Shown piece after piece: positions 59,110 through 64,000 of a stretch of DNA of 64,000 nt. Location: positions 40,517 through 104,516 of the forward strand of contig NZ_CADIJL010000020.1 in NCBI RefSeq assembly GCF_902859695.1, given 5' to 3'. Every line of letters begins with the position of its first letter. Within the stretch, counting starts at the first letter, position 1. The DNA is from Achromobacter ruhlandii (GTDB lineage: Bacteria; Pseudomonadota; Gammaproteobacteria; Burkholderiales; Burkholderiaceae_B). The notes under the pieces are model-generated. The model searched no databases, was not told the DNA's origin, and saw only the letters and a program-made list of their open reading frames with translations. The position numbers and the translations under genes were made by a program.

Positions 59110-59133
59110 CTGCCCTCTATATATAGAGGGCAG
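59110..59133. repeat. perfect 24-bp palindrome between uup and pyrC
   Basis: Twelve-base arms CTGCCCTCTATA / TATAGAGGGCAG meet with no loop, in the 67-base gap between convergent uup and pyrC. A folded form would have a small AT loop. No T-run follows, so it may be a two-way terminator or a protein-binding site. Confidence 0.7.
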
Positions 59134-59142
59134 TTGCCGCGC

Positions 59143-60207
59143 TCAGACCGACGCGCGCCAGGCCAGCGTCTCGCCGGCGGCCAGCGGCACCAGCGCGGTG
59201 TTGCCGAACGGCACCTCGTCCGGGATCTGGAAGTTTTCGCGCACCAGGGTTAGCTTGCCAGTATTGCGCGGCAGGCCATAGAAATCAGGGCCGTGGAAGC
59301 TGGCGAACCCTTCCAGCTTGTCCAGCTTGCCAACCGCATCGAACGCCGTCGCGTACAGCTCCATCGCATGCAGCGCGGTGTAGCAACCGGCACAGCCGCA
59401 AGCGTGCTCTTTCAGGCCGCGCGCGTGCGGCGCACTGTCGGTGCCCAGGAAGAAACGCGGGCTGCCGCTGGTCGCCGCTTCCACCAGTGCCAACCGGTGC
59501 GTCTCGCGCTTGAGGATCGGCAGGCAGTACCAATGCGGCCGCACACCACCCTGGAAAATCGCATTGCGGTTGTACAGCATGTGCTGCGGCGTGATCGTGG
59601 CCGCGATCGGCCCTTCGGCATCGCGCACGTACTCGGCGCCTTCCTTGGTGGTGATGTGCTCGAACACCACCTTCAAGGCCGGAAACGCGCGGCGCAGCGG
59701 CTTCATCACGCGCTCGACGAAGATCGCCTCGCGATCGAACACGTCGATCGACGGATCCGTCACTTCGCCATGCACCAGCAGCGGCATGCCACACTTTTCC
59801 AACGCCTCCAGCGCCTTGGCGCACTTGCCCAACAGATCGGTCACGCCGGCGTCGGAATTGGTGGTCGCGCCCGCGGGGTACAGCTTGACCGCGTAGACCT
59901 GGCCGGACTCATGTGCGCGGAAGATCTCCTCGGCCGAGGTATTGTCGGTCAGGTACAGCGTCATCAGCGGCGTGAAAGCGTCGGCATCGCCGCCCGCCTT
60001 GGTCAGCGCCGCCAGGATGCGGCCGCGATAGGCCAGCGCCTGCTCGGTGGTGGTCACCGGCGGCTTCAGGTTGGGCATGATGATGGCGCGGGCGAACTGC
60101 CGCGCGGTATCCGCAACCACCGCTTCCAGCGCCGCGCCGTCGCGCAGATGCAGGTGCCAGTCGTCGGGGCGGGTGATGATCAGTTGATTGGTGTTGTGCG
60201 TGGACAT
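59143..60207 (-). CDS. pyrC: dihydroorotase, PyrC type
   Basis: A 354-residue zinc amidohydrolase of pyrimidine synthesis. HxH metal motif WHLHLRDG (His18, His20), carboxylated Lys108 in VYAVKLYPAGATTNSD, VHGEVTD, FEHITTKEG, and LGTDSAPHARGLKE (catalytic Asp). Length matches the E. coli type-II enzyme. The M20 gene lies 11 bases upstream in the same direction, so the two are probably one transcript. Confidence 0.97.
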   Translation of the reverse strand: MSTHNTNQLIITRPDDWHLHLRDGAALEAVVADTARQFARAIIMPNLKPPVTTTEQALAYRGRILAALTKAGGDADAFTPLMTLYLTDNTSAEEIFRAHESGQVYAVKLYPAGATTNSDAGVTDLLGKCAKALEALEKCGMPLLVHGEVTDPSIDVFDREAIFVERVMKPLRRAFPALKVVFEHITTKEGAEYVRDAEGPIAATITPQHMLYNRNAIFQGGVRPHWYCLPILKRETHRLALVEAATSGSPRFFLGTDSAPHARGLKEHACGCAGCYTALHAMELYATAFDAVGKLDKLEGFASFHGPDFYGLPRNTGKLTLVRENFQIPDEVPFGNTALVPLAAGETLAWRASV

Positions 60208-60218
60208 GGGGAGGCTTC

Positions 60219-61412
60219 TTAATCTGCCAGGGGCATGCCCCGTTCGGCCAGCGCGCAGAACATCGCGCTGCCCAGGGGAATGACGGCATCGTTGAAATCG
60301 AAATGCGAGTTGTGCAGCACGCAGCCGGATTCGGCGCCGCCCTGCCCCAGGCGGAAGTAGGCGCCTGGCTTGCTCTGCAGCATGAAGGAAAAATCCTCCG
60401 ACCCCATCGACGGTACCAGATCCCGCACCACGTTTTCCTTGCCGATCATCTCGGTGGCGATGTCCGCGACCAGGTTGGCGTGCTGCGGCGTGTTCAGGGT
60501 CGCGGGATAGATGCGTTCGTAGGTCAGTTCGGCCGTGCCGCCGAAGGCGCCAGCGATCGCCGTCACCAGCTCGCGCATGCGCGTCTCGACCATCTCCTGC
60601 ACCGACTTGCGGAATGTGCGCACCGTGCCCACCAGCCGCGCCTCGCGCGGGATCACGCTCATCGCGCCAGGGTGGCCCGCCTGCAGGGACCCGATCGACA
60701 CGACCGCGGAATCCAGCGGATTGACGTTGCGCGAGACAATGGTCTGCAATGCCGTGATGACCTGGCCGGCGATCGTGACCGGGTCAATCGTCTGATAAGG
60801 ATGCGCGCCGTGGCCGCCACGGCCTGTGATCAGGATCTCGAAGCGGTCGGCCGCCGCCATCATCGGCCCGGGATTGATGCCGATGGTGCCGGGCCTCAAG
60901 CCCGGCCAGTTGTGCAAGGCATAAATGGCATCGCACGGAAAAGTATCGAATAACCCGTCCTCCATCATGGCTTTGGCGCCACCGCGCCCTTCCTCGGCCG
61001 GCTGGAAGATGAGCACGGCCGTGCCATCGAAATTGCGCGTCTGGGCCAGATATTTGGCCGCCCCGATCAACACCGCCGTGTGGCCGTCGTGACCGCAACC
61101 GTGCATCAGCCCGGGCTTGGTCGACTTGTGGCCGAACTCGTTGTCCTCGGTCATCGGCAGCGCATCCATGTCGGCTCGCAGGCCGATCATGCGGCCGCTG
61201 TCGCAGCGTTTGCCGCGAATGACGCCCACCACGCCGGTCTTGCCAATTCCGCGATGCACCTCGATTCCTAACGCCTCAAGCGCACCCGCGACGATCCCGG
61301 ACGTCCGGACCTCTTCGAAGCCAAGCTCGGGATGGGCATGCAAGTCGCGCCGCAGCGCTGTCAATTCGTCATGGAACAGGCGAATTGATTCCAAAGGAGA
61401 ACGTGCGTACAT
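60219..61412 (-). CDS. M20 family amidohydrolase (hippurate/N-acyl-amino-acid hydrolase type)
   Basis: A 397-residue M20D enzyme with RRDLHAHPELGFEE, GLRADMDALPMTED, MHGCGHDGHTAVLI (metal site), FQPAEEGRGGAKAMM (catalytic Glu), and SMGSEDFSFMLQ. It is clearly paralogous to the gene at 20019-21215. Likely substrate is an N-acylated amino acid; the exact one is unknown. It lies directly upstream of pyrC and faces away from the SWIB gene. Confidence 0.9.
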   Translation of the reverse strand: MYARSPLESIRLFHDELTALRRDLHAHPELGFEEVRTSGIVAGALEALGIEVHRGIGKTGVVGVIRGKRCDSGRMIGLRADMDALPMTEDNEFGHKSTKPGLMHGCGHDGHTAVLIGAAKYLAQTRNFDGTAVLIFQPAEEGRGGAKAMMEDGLFDTFPCDAIYALHNWPGLRPGTIGINPGPMMAAADRFEILITGRGGHGAHPYQTIDPVTIAGQVITALQTIVSRNVNPLDSAVVSIGSLQAGHPGAMSVIPREARLVGTVRTFRKSVQEMVETRMRELVTAIAGAFGGTAELTYERIYPATLNTPQHANLVADIATEMIGKENVVRDLVPSMGSEDFSFMLQSKPGAYFRLGQGGAESGCVLHNSHFDFNDAVIPLGSAMFCALAERGMPLAD

Positions 61413-61559
61413 AGGAGGTTACAGAATGACGTGATAGGGGGGACAGTGGGGATATTTTAGTTGCTACAGAGGATAAATGCCTTTGTCTTTACGGGAGAGA
61501 CACGTTATGCTCCGGCCGCAGGACAATTTTTCCAACAGCCAGAGAAGGAGCGCCGCATT

Positions 61560-61838
61560 ATGGCCACAACCTCCAAACCCGCGACCGCGCGCAAGCCGAA
61601 CGCTGCATTCATGAAGCCCCTGACTCCCAGCGCCGAACTGGCCGCTGTGATCGGTTCGGAAGCCGTGCCGCGCACCGAGGTCACCAAGAAGATCTGGGAA
61701 TACATCAAGAAGCACAACCTGCAAGATGCGAGCAACAAGCGCAACATCAACGCCGATGCCAAGCTGCGCCCGATCTTCGGCAAGGATCAGGTCACGATGT
61801 TCGAACTGACCAAACTGGTCAACGCGCATCTGAAGTAA
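61560..61838 (+). CDS. SWIB/MDM2 domain protein
   Basis: A 92-residue protein that is almost only a SWIB domain: FMKPLTPSAELAAVIGSEAV, then EVTKKIWEYIKKHNLQD and DAKLRPIFGKDQVTMFELTKLV. This domain is known from eukaryotic chromatin remodelling, and stand-alone copies occur in chlamydiae and betaproteobacteria, with possible nucleoid roles. A basic Ala/Lys-rich N-terminus may bind DNA. AGGAGC lies before ATG 61560. Confidence 0.9.
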   Translation: MATTSKPATARKPNAAFMKPLTPSAELAAVIGSEAVPRTEVTKKIWEYIKKHNLQDASNKRNINADAKLRPIFGKDQVTMFELTKLVNAHLK

Positions 61839-62172
61839 GCAGGCAAAGGGCGTACCCCGTACGTCCCTGCCTCGATACTGTCGCGACGCCCTGGCTTGAA
61901 CGCCGGGCGGACTCGACTTGCGGCACCCCAGCCTGCCGCGCTTGCGCAAGCATTCCGGTTTGCGCCGCCAGCCCCATACAAGCGATGGGCACGGCCCCGC
62001 CACCCGACCACTTTCTTCCCCAGATAGCCTGCCACGCTCCCCGCGCTTTTGCGCCGCTGGACATCATCGCGACATGCGCGCCGTCTTGCCGAAGGCAGGG
62101 GCAGCAAGTCGCAAGGCCGCACCACGACTGGCTATGCGCGTTTCGCCGAAGTGAAAGCGGGGCGTGAATGGC

Positions 62173-62875
62173 GCGGAGCAGCCAGCCGGGAAACACCAGT
62201 GCCAGCGGCCGCTGCGCGGCTGCGCGCGAAGCAACCAGCCAAGAGCTATGGTCATCGGCCAACACCGGCTCGAACTGGCAAATCAGACGCCCGGCCCGCC
62301 GGTCATCGCCCGCCAGCATCAAGCGTCCCGACGCCACACCCGAGCCATCGACGGCAGCCTGCCGCATCAGCGCGGCATCGCTTAACCGCACACCCTGCGT
62401 CAAGCCCAGCGCCACGCCGGCCCGCTCGCACCACTGCCGCCACGCGGCATGCGGTTCGTCAAGCAGCAGCATGACCTTTGCCAGCCCCCTGCGCCACCAA
62501 CGCCGGCGCCAGGCGCGGATGGCAGACCAGGCTCAAATTTTCCGCAGGATCAGATCCGTTTTCAGGCCACCGCCCCAGGCCCGAACGGATGCCCAAGTCG
62601 AATGGATGCCCCAGTCGAATGCATCATCGGCTGCCCACGAGTGCGTGGAGCTGGCGATCCGGAACCCGATGTCGGGATGGCGCTCGCGAAACGCCGGCTG
62701 CCGCGACAACAGTCACCACGACGCAAATGACGGCAGCGTCTTAATGCGCTACGGCACGGTGCGCGCTTCACGCGGCTGCTCCGTTGCCGCAGCCATGCAA
62801 TCAAATGCGAGCGATAGCTCGCGCAGATAGCCCTGCCCCGTACGGGTCAATGCCGAGGCATGCCTGCAGAGCACG
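62173..62875 (-). pseudogene. frameshifted LysR regulator remnant, 5' end missing
   Basis: Minus-strand reading recovers LysR segments in three frames: LTRTGQGYLRELSLAFDCMA (end of the DNA-binding domain), then an internal stop, PSFASWWLLSRQPAFRERHP, a stop, ENLSLVCHPRLAPALVAQG, and LLLDEPHAAWRQWCERAGVA to VDGSGVASGRLML and FPGWL. The pattern is of the GcvA branch. The HTH is absent and at least two frameshifts and two stops are present. Between 61839 and 62172 no gene is seen. Confidence 0.8.
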
Positions 62876-62883
62876 TGACGTTC

Positions 62884-63107
62884 ACGGTCATGTTCGCCCG
62901 GTTCCTGAAGCCCGGGCTCGGCCTATCATTGCGGGTTGGCCAGCTCAGCATCACGTTCGTCGTCCTCGACCTGTGTTGCCACCTCCCATGGATCCTGGCG
63001 GCAGGGTGCTCCCTGGTCGCTTCAATTCACGACGGGCGCTGCGGCTCCAGGCCGCCGTCTTCGCCACTTCGATGCTTCTGGTCGCGTTGTGCGTGATCAC
63101 GAGTTGA
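62884..63107 (+). pseudogene. LysE/RhtB-type exporter remnant, C-terminal half only
   Basis: The plus strand reads MFARFLKPGLGLSLRVGQLS, then ITFVVLDLCCHLPWILAAGC, resembling the second half of LysE/RhtB amino-acid exporters (P-x-F, then tF-v--D helices). A frame change follows, and the last helix reads AVFATSMLLVALCVITS. The N-terminal half is absent. It begins back to back with the LysR remnant. Confidence 0.55.
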
Positions 63108-63186
63108 CATCGCGCCGGTCTCATCGAAAAGCGCCGGGAATCCGCGGCAGGAAGAAGCGGCCAGCCCTGGGCGGTCACAGCCAATG

Positions 63187-63212
63187 AAAAAGGCCGGCGC
63201 AATGCCGGCCTT
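63187..63212 (-). terminator. terminator of the small membrane protein gene
   Basis: A 9-bp stem AAGGCCGGC / GCCGGCCTT with a 5-base loop, followed on the minus strand by five T residues, 20 bases after the stop. Confidence 0.88.
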
Positions 63213-63231
63213 CGTCCCAAACGCCTCGGTT

Positions 63232-63597
63232 TCAGGCGTAGGAGGTGGGCGCCGTGCCTTCCAGCAGCGCCAGCCAGCCCTTGATCAGGCGGTACAAGCC
63301 CCACACGATGGTCGCGATCACGCCGATCCATCCAATATAGATAAGCACAGCCAGGCTGCTGATTGCCAGCCACAGCAGGGCCCACCAGAACGTGCGCAGC
63401 AACCAGTCGAAATGGGCCGCATAGACGGTGCCGGCAACATCCGAGCGCTTCAGATACATCAGCACGACGGCTGCCAGCGTGGCGATGCCCAGGAAACCAC
63501 TGGTCAGAAAGCCCAAGGCGAATAAGCCATAGGCCACATGGGTCAGCGTGCGCAGGTCTAATGCCGTACCGGGCGCGGGGGTCTGGGTATCACTCAC
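63232..63597 (-). CDS. small membrane protein, DUF4870-like
   Basis: A 121-residue protein with three or four hydrophobic helices (THVAYGLFALGFLTSGFLGI, LAAVVLMYL, WWALLWLAISSLAVLIYIGW, GVIATIVWGLYRLIKG), like the DUF4870/Tic20-type family. The function is unknown. The GTG at 63597 is chosen because GGAG lies seven bases before it. It is intact, with its own terminator, amid decaying genes. Confidence 0.75.
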   Translation of the reverse strand: MSDTQTPAPGTALDLRTLTHVAYGLFALGFLTSGFLGIATLAAVVLMYLKRSDVAGTVYAAHFDWLLRTFWWALLWLAISSLAVLIYIGWIGVIATIVWGLYRLIKGWLALLEGTAPTSYA

Positions 63598-63769
63598 GAT
63601 TACGCTCCAACAATTGACTCGGTCAATCTTACCGCACAAAGCCAGCCGACCCACGTGCGTTGTTATTTGGGCACATTCAATGCTGGCGCGGGTTGCAGGC
63701 TTGCTCAAGGTGATTTTGGCAGACCATTTTCAGCGTTGGGAAGATCACGGCGTCGACGATTACGTCGTC

Positions 63770-63925
63770 GTGGCGGCGTCTTGAAAACCGCTGTGAAGGC
63801 GGCAATGGACGGTCAGCGGCCGCCTTGCAGAGCGTTGAAATGCGCTGATGGAAAGCAAGACCTTCTACGACAAGCTGCAGCGCCACGGCATCGACCGCCA
63901 GGAATACACGGGCACGCCGGGGTGA
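63770..63925 (+). pseudogene. C-terminal stub of a DctD-like sigma-54 response regulator
   Basis: The frame ending at 63925 reads ESKTFYDKLQRHGIDRQEYT, the Fis-type HTH end of NtrC/DctD regulators. One frame over and directly upstream, DGQRPPCRALK fits the preceding helix (GQVAAACRAL in intact proteins), so a single frameshift interrupts it. The receiver and AAA+ domains are missing. The upstream gap 63598-63769 shows no gene. Confidence 0.6.
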
Positions 63926-63957
63926 CCGATCCGCGCGGGATCGACGCCGTCAAACAA

Positions 63958-63995
63958 AAACCCCCGTGCGGCGCCAGCCGCACGGGGGTTTCTTT
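63958..63995 (+). terminator. strong terminator after the DctD-like stub
   Basis: A 15-bp stem (AAACCCCCGTGCGGC / GCCGCACGGGGGTTT, loop GCCA) followed by CTTTTT. It lies 32 bases after the stub and is probably the original terminator of that gene. Confidence 0.92.
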
Positions 63996-64000
63996 TTGGG

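Noticed and set aside
61839..62172. Continuation of the LysR remnant frame past its family end
   Set aside because: After FPGWL the frame leaves the family pattern and runs open only by chance in GC-rich DNA.

Overview
The window is high-GC chromosomal DNA from a betaproteobacterium of the Alcaligenaceae, most likely Bordetella or Achromobacter. The evidence is a fused MurE-MurF ligase (known from Bordetella), a Bug-type tricarboxylate receptor, a PagP palmitoyltransferase and the gene order mraZ...ftsZ-lpxC-(dciA)-M23 peptidase-secA. I found no integrase, insertion sequence, CRISPR array or prophage. Assignments rest on motifs and gene order read by eye; no database search was run.

Left part (1-32,700) is accessory and housekeeping metabolism in short units on both strands: the 3' end of an LTA-synthase-like sulfatase, tag, a YkgJ-type cysteine-cluster protein, an AraC regulator with a hydrolase it may control, a second Fur-type regulator coupled to an unknown protein, a LysR regulator and a chemoreceptor that share an upstream element, ridA, tRNA-Lys(UUU), the methionine importer metNIQ, a GH31-like protein with an eroded active site, mnmC, an inositol-phosphatase-family gene, fadD, an M20 amidohydrolase, a YeiE/YeiH-like divergent pair, yciA-mgtE, pagP, a ChaC-like cyclotransferase, an Lrp regulator, an SDR without the usual catalytic Tyr/Lys, a cysteine-dioxygenase-like protein, and a GntR / Bug receptor / TPP-enzyme operon.

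Middle part (32,700-57,240), nearly all on the minus strand, is the cell-envelope core: mraZ-rsmH-ftsL-ftsI-murEF-mraY-murD-ftsW-murG-murC-ddlB-ftsQ-ftsA-ftsZ, then lpxC, the M23 peptidase, secA and a VOC-fold gene; dciA runs the other way. From rsmH to ddlB almost every stop codon overlaps the next start, so the peptidoglycan precursor enzymes and the division proteins are probably translated as a coupled series. MraZ boxes with exact 10-bp phasing precede mraZ, and RNase P RNA lies just upstream with its own promoter and terminator.

Right part (57,240-64,000) has the ABC-F ATPase uup, pyrC, a second M20 amidohydrolase and a SWIB-domain protein. It then passes into decaying DNA: a frameshifted LysR gene and a LysE-type exporter gene that lie head to head but have both lost their 5' halves and the promoter between them, one small intact membrane protein, and the 3' stub of a DctD-like sigma-54 activator that still keeps its terminator.
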